NCBI RefSeq assembly: GCF_037975245.1
Contig: NC_092564.1
Span: 8,281,984-8,345,983 of the forward strand
Length of the DNA: 64,000 bases
Reading direction: 5' to 3'
From: Apostichopus japonicus
Taxonomy: Eukaryota; Echinodermata; Holothuroidea; Aspidochirotida; Stichopodidae
The position numbers and the translations under genes were made by a program. Of this stretch, positions 24,801 through 37,600 are shown piece after piece; positions within the stretch are counted from its first letter, which is position 1, and each line of letters opens with the position of its first letter. Below the pieces are notes generated by a model. It was not told the DNA's origin, did no database searches, and worked only from the letters and a program-made list of their open reading frames with translations.

Positions 24801-27097
24801 TGATAATGAAACAAATTTCTGTTCACTCTTGTACTGTAGTTGTTTGTTTGCAATATTCACCTTTGAGCCAAAGGTCATCCTTTAAAGCATCAGCTATATA
24901 GAGGGCACCAGAGTCATTTATGAGAGGATTGTTGTTTAAGGTGATCCTCCTAAGGCCTGGCATTTGGTCAAGGTTTGGTCTCCTGTATCTTAGGCTGTCC
25001 TTCCACGCTTCGCTGTGACGAGATGTTGATTGATGCTGAAAATACAGTAAGAAATGTGTGAAGTGGTTCATTGAGCTACACAAACTATGATGAGACAACC
25101 CGGGTAAAGTTCTCACCACATTTACTCACATTTTGTTAAAACATAACTGTAGGTATCTAAGTGTTCTGTGTTGATTGTGAAAAACTATTTCCTCTTAACC
25201 AAACTGGTGCAAACGGTGGTTATTAGCCCCAACCAATAATGACAATAGCATTAAGATTCCAAAAGATCATGCACTTTGTCACATGCCAATAAAAATTTTT
25301 AGATTTGAATCAGTATTTTTCATCTATAAAGAAGTTTTTAATTAATTTATCATATTTCAAGACACTGAAAAAATAATAGTGGAAAAAAGTTAATATGCTG
25401 GGGATCTGATACTCTGATTGGGTGAAAATAGCCTCAATATAAACGTAAAAGGATGACTTAATCAGGAGTGTCAAAGCTTATACTTCGCGTGCCAATTTCG
25501 AATAAATATTCAATGCCAAAAGAAATCTGTGATACACTACTACTGCAATTGAGGCAATGAGATCTAGTTTGCTGTCACTCTTCTTACTTTGATTAACTTT
25601 GAAATTGCCTCTGCTCCCTTTTTGGTGACTCCACAACCAGTGAGATTAATACTCTTGATACAAGGTGAACTTTGGATTGCCTGACACAGCACTTCTACAC
25701 TAGCGTGGCTGATCCGGCAGTACTCCATGGAGAGATGGTGTAGTGCTCTCGTCTTGGACAATCCCTATGGATAGATTAATCAATCAAACAAAGAACAACA
25801 TATGACATGATTAACGTTTAAACATCATGAAAAAGAAGACATTTTAAATTAACGTCAATGAAACCATAAAGTACAAAGCCAATGTACACATATTTCCATG
25901 GCCTTATTTTCCAGTGAAAATATAACCAAAGGTGTTCACTAGAGGACCTAGAATCAGTCAAGTAATACTGACAAAAGCTAACCTTTGCTATAGTCTGCAT
26001 ATCGTAACGCCGAAGAGGGATTCCCTGAAGACTGAGCGATTCCAAGGATTCTGTTACTTGAAGGCATTCCTTTAAGGCTGTACACATTTTAGAGGTAACA
26101 TCTTTAGATAAAAGAGGAGGTGGCTTATGAATTGACCTCAGGTGCTGACCTGTTGCCAATTTCCCACCTGAAAAGAGACCGGTTTAATATTAGCAGAAAT
26201 TATGACGATCACTAACACCAGCTAACATAGCACAGGTTCTAAACCTCTGTTATCTGGCGATAGATTGCCTTCTTGTGGTGAAGTAGTTTATATGGTCTGA
26301 TCCAACAGAGGTGGAGAGCAGACATAAGCAGTGGCGGCAGTGGGATGATTGTAGTGATGTTAATTATATGAAGTTATGAACAAGTTAATGAAAGAAACAA
26401 AAGCTAATAGAAATTATTGAGGAAGGTTTTATACCTTATCTTACATCTACGCATTTGAACATGAAAACATTGTCAGTGGAGAATAATTCATTTATTATAG
26501 CATCCAATATATAATTTCTTAAAAATCGCGATACACGAGGGTAAACATTTTTTTCCGAGTACCCGACAGGTAACAGCTCTCGGGCACCCGGTTCCCGATT
26601 TTTGGACCCGTGTAAACACTAGCACATACTGATACAAAAATTATCACTTCAAAATCATGATGCAACTGCATGAAGGTGATCCATTTCACGGAACTCCAAA
26701 TTTATATCAACTTCATAAATGGAAATTCATATCAGTTAGGCACTTCATAAATGCCAATTAATATGTCCATTGCTTGGGAGTGTAATGCAGTGCAAATAAT
26801 GAATTATAAAGCTTTGAGACAAACAAAAGTAACACTAAACTAACCATCCACTTTAACTGGCTTCTGATAGTAACTTTTCAAGGATACCTTTCGAAGATTT
26901 TTATTTATTCTCAAGGAATTCAGTATCGGAATCCAATCCGGTAATCGAATACGGTCCACATTCAGATCAATGGCACCATCCCTTAGGTGCGTTTTTACTG
27001 ATGTCAAAGGGCAAGTATCCTGGAGGGAACACAAATGGGCATAGATTGTGCCAAAGTCTTTGCTTCCCACCTGTCTGGCTTGTAATGATTCAATCAT
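18896..27097 (-). CDS. CEP78: Centrosomal protein CEP78, complete, ten coding exons
   Basis: The exons are 27097-26845, 26167-25983, 25764-25588, 25035-24861, 24650-24537, 24340-24276, 24001-23775, 23228-22952, 21425-21160 and 20000-18896, giving 947 residues. All boundaries are GT..AG and every phase joins. CEP78 is a centriolar and ciliary-base protein that acts with the EDD-DYRK2-VprBP ligase and CP110. Exon 1 matches its N-terminus ([20 protein letters not shown]). Leucine-rich repeats occupy about residues 85-310 ([52 protein letters not shown]). A basic linker ends in [12 protein letters not shown]; the coiled coil is at about 491-560, followed by [16 protein letters not shown]. The last exon adds 368 mostly disordered S/D/E/N-rich residues, so the protein is longer than human CEP78 (about 700). 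The start ATG lies just after a CTTTTCAG acceptor, so an untranslated first exon lies upstream. Confidence 0.95.
20064..20730. repeat. 52-bp minisatellite with an octamer in most units
   Basis: About 13 head-to-tail copies of a 52-base unit (GGTCAACTGCCCCAATGACA, then ATACTGTACTAAATTATGCA, then AATCAAAG) with only occasional point changes. Most junctions contain ATGCAAAT, the canonical POU/Oct octamer. It starts 64 bases upstream of the acceptor of the last CEP78 exon, within intron 9. Confidence 0.95.
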
Positions 27098-28661
27098 TTT
27101 GAAATCTGAAAAGTGTAGATGCAAATTAACAGTTTGAAAGTCACAGTGGTAGATGCAATATCACCATTGTCAATGATATTTTGAATTTGATATGACAGGG
27201 TATCTCTACAGACTTTGTATTATGCTTATACTAACCTAGTTATGTCAGACAATAATTGCTTTAATATTTAAAAAAAAATGAAATTTACCAAGGCCTCAAA
27301 AGTTGGGCATTGCCAACAGTTTGGTTTCTATTAATTCCACAGACTGATAGTTATGCTAAGCTCCAAATGGCTTTTTAGTCAAGATCTCAGCGAATCCAGT
27401 TAAAGGGTGTGGAGACTCGCGCAAAAAGAAACGTCTAATGCCGGTAATTTGACCTAGTTTCGAATGAGGTGTAACAGAAGTTTTAACAGCACCATCGATC
27501 CCAGAAAATACACACTCAGCTTGCTACCGTCGGTAATTAGACATTAGTGTACAGTCAGTACATACAACTGCGGTCAATACCCACAGCATAGTATACAAAT
27601 GATACAGCGATGGACATCTCAGGTCCAACTAAAGATAACAAGGTATCAGGTTTCATTACTGTACTGTCTGCATTTTGTAGCGACACGAACAAAACGTCAC
27701 TTGCAAGCAACAGAAAGTTAACTTTTTCAGACGGCCGCACGCGGTTTGGGGCGAGTCTTCAATGCCTTTAAAGACACATATCTTTGCAAGCCCTCATTGA
27801 TGTGGTGAAAACCTAGGCTGAACTTCTTGTTTGAACAAGTTAATTTTCGTTTTTTTTTTGTATGTTTGTGATTTGTTTGAAAATTTTATGTTTTAGCTCC
27901 AATGAAAAACCGTTTGAGTTTGATTCTAAATAAACTTGTAACTAAATATATAAGTTAACGTTTTGCTTAACACATATTTAACGTTGGTTAAGCCTATCCT
28001 ATCCAATTGCTTAGGCTAGACCTTCGAAGTTAACTTGTACTGTGTGGCCTAACTTAGCATTACCAAAGGTGCGGATACGGAGCCGGACTAAGTTTAAAGG
28101 TCGGTATTCATCTATTCAGGTACATGTGGTTATTTACTTCGAAACTATCAGATTGAGAACTAAACTACATCTCACAGTACCTAACTTTATTATACATTCG
28201 ATCCTCTGTACATCGTAACCTGGATAGGAAGCAGAACGTTCAATACATGTACAGGGTCTTGTTTTGAATTTTGTTTCAATGGTATTTACTAACAACAGGT
28301 AAGAAATGTAGAAAGTGAAAGCAAATAAAGGAAATCTTAGAAGAAAAAAAGATTAAATGTTTTTAATTGATGAATATAGTTTTAGTGTAATAATTAATCA
28401 ATTTAAAGTGGATTAATGGGATATCATATTTTTCCTCTATTTTAAAAATGCACCGAAGGCTTTTTGTCCTATTTAGTAACACGATAGCTTATGTAAAAAA
28501 TGTCAACATAGGTCTTCCAAAGTCAACAGTGCAAGCTTGCTCGGAGTCGTACCACACACAGAGGCTCGTACTAGTAACAGCTTACAGTTACAACACAGTC
28601 CATCGCAAAAGATCAGACTTAGGCTAAACACATTTGCCCCATATTATTGTTAAGTGGTGAC
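27098..28661. promoter_or_regulatory. Upstream region shared by CEP78 and NATD1
   Basis: This divergent 1.56-kb region must hold the untranslated first exon of CEP78 (predicted from the splice acceptor immediately before its start codon) and the NATD1 promoter. A short CG-containing patch at about 27730-27760 is a possible promoter core. No TATA box stands out. The assignment rests on position. Confidence 0.3.
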
Positions 28662-30405
28662 ATGTTCCCGTCGAGGTTTTTCGTTGCTCTTGGCGCATAT
28701 AGACAAGTTTATCTAGGGAAAGGAAATTTGTGCACAGCAGCTAGGGGTCTCATTATGGGTGAACAATTCCACATATTTCATGACGCAGAGAAGAAAGAAT
28801 TTTCGATAACATTGGAAGGTTTGTAACTTTGTTGAAGATAAGGGACTGACAAGTCACCAGGCATGTAGAGTAAGAGTATAGTGTCCTGTGATGTGCAAAA
28901 TCTTGTACAAAACAGTAGTAAGTTTCTGCGCAGAAAGTTTTATCAATGCTATACCACTCCCCCTCTCCCCCTCTCCCAAACCAAAGTAAACGATTTGGAA
29001 GGGAAAGAAGAATGAATCAGGTGTCAATATTCATATGTTTGCCTTCATTCTCTTTATTAACTTCATATCTTCTAAAATTTCACAGTCTCCAAAAACTTTT
29101 AAGTCGAAAATCATTGACACTTGCAGCCCCATGTTGTACCCACCAAATTGGTGCAAGTACCACACGCTAACAGTCCTGTATTGGCCCTGTGAACTTGAAG
29201 AAGCAGCGACCTTCTGTCCCATTTTGCTGAATAGTATACTGCTTCACATTCAATCTTTTTCTCTGTCATTTACCCATCTAGACACACCTGAACCAGCTGT
29301 ACTTCAGTATGAACTACTGAAGGACAACTCTGTTGATCTTTATCATACTGGAGTTCCTGTAGCATTCCGAGGGAAAGGTATCGCCAAGGTCCTTGCAAAG
29401 GTTTGTGTGAAGGTTAAGGTTATTTTGAACGTACTTTATGTGTTTGGTTACTTGGGGGATTAGGAATTCCCCTCACAACTGGTTTGTTGCAAGCAAATTG
29501 CAACAAACTACTGGGGTGAGGGAGGTCTGGTCCCATGGTCGCCTGGCAAATTTTGTTAAACATCCTAAGGTCAATCATCCATACAATAAATTAGATAAAA
29601 CTGCTATGTTAAATGGGCAGAAGAACTTTTATTTGTTGCTATTATTTAGTGTTCACAGCATTTTTTATTCCTCTGAAAAAATGAGATGGCAAATTGGCGA
29701 TGTTGGTAATATTTTGTGAGGCGGTCTCAAAAAGAACAGAGAGGGATCCACCTCACGAAATGAATACTCGGGACACCGTGAGGTGTTAGACTTGTTGTCA
29801 TATGGTTGGCTTTGTTTCATCGTGATCGGGTGTTAGCCTTGAATGATCAACAAAAAAAGGAGGCTGAGTAAGTGCCACAGTAGTTTGTATACTATCAGTG
29901 AAGACAATGCAATTTGAATGTTATCAGTGTCACCTCCAAGGTTGAGCCAGCGCTCTGTAATTTTACATTCAGGAATTCAACACTTTAACTCAAATTAGGA
30001 ACCATTTCAATTTAGAAAGTTATTTTAGATGTCAAAACAGTAGATTGCTCTTGGATGAAAAACGCACCTTACAATAACCTGGCCGGGTATCGAACCAGGA
30101 ACCGATCCCGATTGCTAAGCCTCGTTGCTTCAAATATCACCCCCTTTATCCACTCGACCACAATACCTTATATTAAGATGAACGATTATATGCAGTAAAA
30201 TTTAGCAATTCTTTGGTTTGTCACATGCTAGCAATAACAAATGCTTTATTCATTTCTTTGTATGTATCTTCTCTTATTTTAGGGTGCTTTGGATCATTTC
30301 TCTTCAAACCAAGTCAAGATGCAGCTGTCATGCACTTATCTACAAAAGTATGTAAAGGATAACCCAAACCCAGTTTATCTAGCTTGCCTAGTGGAAAAGT
30401 CATGA
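28662..30405 (+). CDS. NATD1: NATD1-type GNAT acetyltransferase, complete, three exons
   Basis: The exons are 28662-28818, 29282-29400 and 30283-30405, giving 132 residues; phases 1 and 0 join. The protein matches vertebrate NATD1 along its length: QFHIFHDAEKKEFSITLE, then PAVLQYELLKD, DLYHTGVPVAFRGKGIAKVL (RGKGIA is the acetyl-CoA pyrophosphate-binding motif) and LSCTYLQKYVKDNPNPVYL. NATD1 is a minimal GCN5-like N-acetyltransferase whose physiological substrate is not established. The chosen start adds 31 residues before a second in-frame ATG at 28755. This extension has several arginines, no acidic residue and aromatic/aliphatic residues, which resembles a mitochondrial targeting peptide; starting at 28755 would give a length near that of the human protein. 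A possible AATAAA lies near 30663. Confidence 0.93.
30080..30166 (-). repeat. tRNA-like segment, SINE head or tRNA pseudogene
   Basis: On the minus strand an A-box-like TGGTCGAGTGGATAAAG is followed about 50 bases later by a B-box GGTTCGATACC flanked by CCTG..CCGG. The spacing and A-box resemble a class II (Ser/Leu) tRNA, but I could not fold a convincing acceptor and anticodon arm. It is best read as a tRNA-derived SINE head or a pseudogene. Confidence 0.5.
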
Positions 30406-33400
30406 TAGCATTAAAAGGTCATAACTTGAGTGAGAAAAGAAGAAAATCATCATGGGAGAAAGTCAAACCATTTCAGTCAAAGAGATCAGTAAATTGTGAT
30501 TGATGGTACAAAAGAGAGGAATTCAAAACTGAAAACGAATGAAGTTTGATGAATAGTGTACCAAGTTTAAGCATATATGGGTATGGATGATATCTTTGGT
30601 CAAATAATGCCATTGAAAGATAGTACTATTTTATTAATATATATATTGGATATTGATTGTAAATAAATATTTATCCCAAGTTAGACATCAGAGTGTATGA
30701 CGTTAAAAACTATTCAAAGCTGTGCAAAGAATCTTGTAAGCTAGATGCCAGCATGGACTGTCTTTAACTTATTTTTACAGTAAGTTAATATCTGAAGGCA
30801 CTTGTGTCTTCAAATTTGTACTGCTCATAGCAGGTACAAAATGTGTAGTTATAAAGCTTTGTATCAATTGACAAGTATTCAATAAAAGGCAGGTATGATT
30901 ACGGTTAACTAACTTTATCTGAAGAAAGGAGGACGAGTCATTTGTGGGAGGGGGGAGGGATGCGGTGGAAGGTCTAAACCAAGGCACTCTCCTTCCCATT
31001 GTGGGTATAGATTTATGTTGTTGGGTACCCACATGAAAATGGTATGAGCTTTGAAGATATAAAGCTGAGTCTCATTGCAAAGTCCAAATAATTGAAGTAG
31101 ACTTTTTTGCTTGACAAGTAGCCTTCCTGTGTGAAACTGGAGTGGTAGATGGCCAAATCACTATCCAAAAAGATTTTCCACTGGTATCTGGTTACTGTTG
31201 AAACTAAAACTCCTGGGCATTATTGATACTTGTTAATCTAAGCTGACATTCACATAAGATAAAAAAAAGGAAATGAAACAAAAAGAGGACATATCTCATG
31301 AAAATCAGGACATGTGGTAACTATCTAGTTATGATGAATTGTAATGATTTATACCACAATATACAAACAAGCAAATCAGTGTACACTATAAGAAATTAGC
31401 ACAATTTTAGGAAAGATAGATGAAATGGTATGTGTTAATTTTGTAGTTAAAATTGTGTAAATGTATGCACAGGTCACATATTGCTAGCATGGGAAAATTT
31501 GTTTATACATGACACTATACCGTTTGAAGTCAGTTTTGGTAGAGGGTATCAACGTTAATAAAACAAAACAATTTACATTGCCTCTCAACCTTGGTGCCCA
31601 TGGCTAAATCCTGCCTCAATCTACAGTACATAAGAACACTAGACTAGTCTGTTTGGAGGTTAAGGTATGAGACATGTAAAGAATGCTTTGGCATACATAA
31701 AGTATTACTTAAAAATTGCCAGTAATCTCAGCTATTTTAGAATTGATAAAACCTGATATTGTGTTGTTATGTGAAAGTGATGAGCATTATGACAAGCCAT
31801 CAAGGTTGCCGGTCCACCAAGTATACCCATGCCATGTATCTGTGTGACAAGTGGTTAAGATTCCTTATATATCACCATTTTATTACTACACCATTTGAAG
31901 CTTTACAAGATGTCTTCCATCGATGCTAAGCTTCCGTCACTGATACCAAGTGCATGGGCACTTTACTTTGCGAAGTATAGTTAAAACTAATTGATGTCAA
32001 GTTTAATGAGGTATTCAGAAAGAAAATAAAGTGACAACAGACAATCAATTTGTTTGGATTTGACAATTCCTTTTTTTTTTTTAATATATCGTCAAGCACA
32101 TTTGAAAAGAAATTCAAATTCATGCAAAATCAGTACAAAAATGAACAATTCTATTAAAATAATCATTCTGAAACCCTTTCCTCTTTGGAAGATCCGTTAG
32201 ACCAGCAGTCCCACCACTCAAAACTGATGCTCAGAATGCATGAAAACCAGCTTGGGCTATGGATGTTGGCAAGCTCCGAAAACAGTAGATTAAATTTCTG
32301 ATGTCAGGAAAAAACCCATGGTTTGCAGACTGTTGCCCATTAAGAAAAGTCATCCCAGAGCCTGGAAAAAACCTAAACAGCTTGATCCAGTCCAGTCCCC
32401 TTACATTCAGACTAACCATATGATCATGATGGTGTTACATCAAGTACGGTATTAGAAGTCCATTTAAAAAGCAATTAAATACTGTACGTCAAGTTTCAGA
32501 TTGGTGAGCAATCTACTGTGTATCTGAAAAGAACAGATACTACACATGATCTTGGCCAAACGGCCATCCCCCTTAGACTGCATATCACCTTAACACAACC
32601 CAGTCTCTGAAAGTATCCACTTTTTATCAATAGTGCATGCTCGCAGTTCATTAGACATGAGTCGACTGCTAGATAGTGACATTTGTCAAGTTAAAACTCA
32701 CAGAACCTCACTCTGGATGGAACATTTCTTTATGTATCACCAGGGCTTACAACCCTTATTAGGTAAGGAGAGCTAAACTCTATGTGAACCCTGTTGATAT
32801 CACAGCTGCCCTAGTTTAATATAATATATTAAAGCAAAACCAGTGTTAACAATTAGATTGTTATTAGTACTTATTCAATTACCATACATTGTTATACATA
32901 TACAACTTTATCAATGTACAATTTTACACAATTACGACTATCAAGGATGCACTAAGACGGAGAACAAAGCTACAACAAAAAACACTGAAACCTGACAAGT
33001 TTGTGAACCAGAATAATGCATACCTTTCCAGTGTGTACTACATTCATTCTTTATATAAACCCGCCTGCAAATATGATAAGATACTCTTAACAAGCAAGTG
33101 ATACAATTCACAAAACAAGTTTAAAAAAATTATCAGCACACTACTTTTTTTAAGGAAATGAGGTTAGGGTAGAGAGAGAGCAGGATTGGAACCATGTGGT
33201 CACACTCGCTAGAAATCCTTGCTGTGGAATGTAGTGTAGGTAGATATAATACACTACTTACCGAAAATTAAACAAGAACAGGTTGTAGGTGGGTCACCAA
33301 CCAATACACCAGTTCCCTGAGCTAGGGAAGCCATCAGCCAGTTTTATAAAGAGCTGCATTAGTGTGACATTGATAATATAACTTTTGGATGAAATGAACG

Positions 33401-34683
33401 GAATATTCAAAGCTAAGAAAATGACTTTGGGTAATGAAAGTGAGTTCATGTGTAGTACAAGAAATGAAAGCACTGAACAATGAAAAGAGAGATCAAGAAT
33501 AAAATGACTTATATTTAAGCACCTTAATGAATTTAATCAAGTAACTGAATAATGCTAAAGGAGGATACTATGGCTTGAACGAAATATTCCAAGTATTTAA
33601 TACCTAATATAATTCCATATCAGCGACATTACCCCAATGCTTAAACTGCAGTGCCAACCAAATAATAAACAAACAGGCCATTACCATGCCCATTTCTATA
33701 AATTATGCAATTTTAATTTTGTTTTTTAGACTTGAAACACATGTCCTGAATGAACCGTAACAAGCTGACAAATTTCTGTTTTCCATACATTACACAAACA
33801 ACTCTCCAACTGAATTTTCTACATAAGTTGCATTCATAAGATGACAGTAATCTCCACTTCAAAGTATCAATCTTTGCATTTTTTTTTGAGAGTAGACTAA
33901 ATTGGATATACCTATTACTCTCTGGCACATGACACAAACATACACATATAAAAAACGAATGAAATAACACCAAGGAAATACCAGAAAATTTCAATCTTGG
34001 CATGTTAGCCAATGGATGATCTTTTTGCACTCGAAACAAGCTCAAATCTAGAAGATCTACTGTCAAAGAAACAAGCCTTAGGTTTTGAACCATACAAGAT
34101 CGTTAACGATAAACTAAATAAAATTGAAAAGTAAATTGCCAAACGGAAATGTTCCAAAAATGAGAGGGCAAACAAACATGAAATGCACTCCTTCAATATC
34201 TTTTTCAGATACACAAGACAATGAGAAAGTGTTTTTAGACATTTACCAAAACGATTGCTTCACAAGGAATGTGACCAATTCGACAAGAAAAGACTGACAA
34301 GAACCAAACCAAAAAGTGTTTGAATAACATTTTTAGATCAAAAGCCATTTACATTTCAGATACATTTGTCTGCTATTCTTTAACTTCTGGCAAAAGAAAA
34401 AAGGAAAGAAAAGGATCTGGCTGCAACACTAGAGAACCAGAATCTTAACAGGAAAACCATGGAAGTCTTCACTTCAACACTTCAAGAAGCATGGAAAAAA
34501 ATAATAAGAAAAATATTCATGTATATTTTATCATGATAACAAAGTTTTTTAAACTACTGATAGATTAGCACTCTTCTTGCATTTTCAGAATTTCCACCTT
34601 TTAACAATTGGACAAATTATGAGTTATGACGGCAAATATTTGGCATGAAAGCTAGTCTTTGAGAGGGCTGAGTTTTTATCACG
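30406..34683. other. Convergent intergenic region NATD1-LNPK
   Basis: This contains the 3' UTRs of NATD1 (plus) and Lunapark (minus), the U2-like segment at 32523-32568 and otherwise AT-rich unique-looking sequence. Open frames are under 130 residues and lack family features. Confidence 0.55.
32523..32568 (-). ncRNA. U2 snRNA-like segment, probable pseudogene
   Basis: On the minus strand GGCCGTTTGGCCAAGATC is followed directly by ATGTGTAGTATCTGTTCTTT and TCAG. This closely follows the 5' domain of U2 snRNA: stem-loop I, then AAGATC, then the branch-point-recognition GTAGTA and stem IIa. GGCC/GGCC and TATCTG/CAGATA can both still pair. Downstream the similarity fades: no clear stem IIb, no certain Sm site (AATTTTTGG) and no 3' stem-loops. 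It is most likely a truncated U2 pseudogene; a divergent U2-like RNA is less likely. Confidence 0.6.
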
Positions 34684-37600
34684 TCATGAAAGATCTGATT
34701 GAGATTGTATTTCTGTTGTAGACCCTTCCACTTCCTCAGAGACGACCGGGGTATTAGTCTCTGATTCAGCCGCTTCATTCATAGGTGATGCAACTGCTGC
34801 AGCAGCAGCCTCCGATCCGGTCCCATCGTCATTAAGTGGCACCTCTGTCTCTGCATTATCTCCGTCGTCGCTGGTTTCATCAACCCGGCCCTGGTTCGCC
34901 GGGGGCTCCTGCTGGACAGCGGACTCTGTTTCGGGAGTGGGAAGCATATTGCTTGGCTGTGCGTCTTCGTTTGCACTACTTGAACCATCTTCTCCACTTG
35001 ATGCTAAAAGGAAGTAAAATTTAAATTTTTAAGGTAAATGATTTGCAATGTGGCTTGCAGTGATGTTACTTCAGTTAGTTATCCTTAGTATGTAAAGGTT
35101 ACTTCTAATGTACTAAAATGTTAATACCACTGATGGAGGGTTAGTGCCCCAATAACCTGTTTATAAGGTTGTGTGTGTATTCCTAATGTACAAGTGCAAA
35201 GTGAAACCATAGTCAAGATGAACCAGACTTTGCAGACTTACCTGTTTCGAGGTTGGATACATCTCTTGTGAAGTGATACCTTTGATATTTTGTCAAGTTT
35301 TGCCATGGATTCAACATTTCTGTTTTGTTTTTAGTAAACTGTTTCATGATTCCAAATTCCAATTTTGATAATGTGCAAGTGGTAAATATTGGACAGGTCA
35401 ACTGATACACACAAGCAAAAAATGCTTTCTGACTCTTAGCATCTGATCTTGTTTACCATACAGCTAAAAACTTGGGAGTCTTTACAGCTAACATATTGGA
35501 TTAGTACAGACTAATATTTTTGTAGCACAACCAACAAATGAGAGTTTGTACAGATAACATATAGGAATAGCACAGGCTAAAATATTGGTAGTACAGCTAA
35601 CATGTTTAAGGCTCCAGTGGTAATACAAGAGCTTAGTTCTTGATCACTAAGAGCTCATTCCATATCTAAGATTCAAGTTGTAAAGCTACTGACTCCACAT
35701 TTGAAATCAGGGATATGAGGATGATTCAAAATGTGAGTTTCAAGATTATTTGAGACCGTTTTTGTAAATATTTGTACTGGTAATTGGTATATATACCATT
35801 GTGAGTGGTATAAATATATAACTGAAGAATATCAAGTTTGGGTCATGTGCTTGTGTGTGTATCACTTGACCAGTCCAACATCAACACAATTCCACATGTG
35901 TAAGTCAGAAACATGAAATAGTTAATTAATATGAAAAAAAAATATATAGAGTTTGAAGTGTTGAATCCATGGAAAACTATGCTTACAATACTTGCCCATA
36001 ATTATACATTCTGTGATCTATCATGAGAAAGCCTGACCAGTCAGTCATTTCATAGGCACATTAAACACATTAACAGATCTGTAAATAATGTTGGCCTTAT
36101 AAATCAACATTTGAGTTGTTGGTAGAAAACTTTGTAGAATTTATTTACAGCTTAAAATTCTCACCCAATTCAGCTGATGAGCTAGGTAGAGACTCTGGTA
36201 ATTTTGGGGCGTTAGGCCTCGTTTTCCGGGACGGGTTAAACGTACCGCAATACGGGCATCGGAAAGCTGCATGAAGGAGTAATAATAAATAAGTAATAAT
36301 AAGTAATATTTATATAATCAGCATAATTAGCAAAGCTGCTCAAAGTGCTTTACAAATGTAAAACCTAAAACAAATAGTAACAAAAACCAAAATATTAAAT
36401 ATATAGAACCAATAAGTCAAAAAAATGTAAAAGCAACAATATAAAAAACACCTGTAAAAACGATACTAAAAAAATAAAAATTTTAAATTTAAAAACAAGA
36501 AAAGAAAAGCCCAAAACGCAATAGTCCAAAACAAATTCAGAGTAGACAGGATACTGAGTTATTTATATCTGTATTTAGTATGCAGAATTGGTAGGATATA
36601 TTATAGTACACAATACTGCAGTAGTAGAAGATATACTGTATTGTGTAGTACAGTACTAACAGGGGAGACTGTAATGTCTTGTTACAGTATGGTTTGGTAC
36701 AGAACTGTATCATAAACTAAAGCATTGTATACAAAAGTATTGTGCAGTATGGAATAATTTGGGAAAAAGCTAGTAAATGTTGGCGGCTTTTGTGATACAA
36801 AGAACACTGCAAAATGCAAATGAATTCAAATTCGACACTTCATCTGAGGTTCATCAAGTCAGATTTACACAATGCATTGCAAAGAAGAACCCAATCAGAA
36901 AGTTTACCACAGACCTAAATATTCAAATTCTTCCTGCAGTGCCATTCCATTGTGTGAGTAACAGTGCTTGCAAATCAAGGCAAATCGATTTCCGGGACCA
37001 TCGCCGACTAAATAATCCACTAACTTGTCCACAGTCCCCCTCTCTCTCTGTAAGACCGGACGAATAGTCGAAGGAGGTCCTATAGAGTAAAGAAACTCAA
37101 TGTCAAATGAAAACAAAGTAGGCTTCATATTTCACACCAAGAAATTGGTAAAATCATTAATGCATAAAAGATAAGTGTTGATGAAAAAAAGGGAAAAGTC
37201 ACTTTGCTCATCTAAAGTGAAAAATGGGGTGGTTAACTGAAATATCTACAAACTTTTTTGGGATTTGAGAGATTGGTATAAAACCATGTATAAACCATGT
37301 ATAACCATGGTATAAAACCATGTCCTGGTAAAATGACAAGAATACAGGTAACATCATTGGTTTATCCCTAAATTGACCACTGCACTACTTTCGGAGTGTG
37401 CATATTTGGTTTAGAATACGTGTACATCCATCCATCCATTGTCTGCAGCTGAATAACTTGTGTGTGTGTATGTGTGTGAGTTATGGTAATTCCAATGATT
37501 ACAGAGCCCCATAGTATATCACTTGAAACCTTTACAATGTAATGATTGTAGATGATCCCCATTCAACCATTCTCTTCTTGATGAATATTCAGAGAATTAC

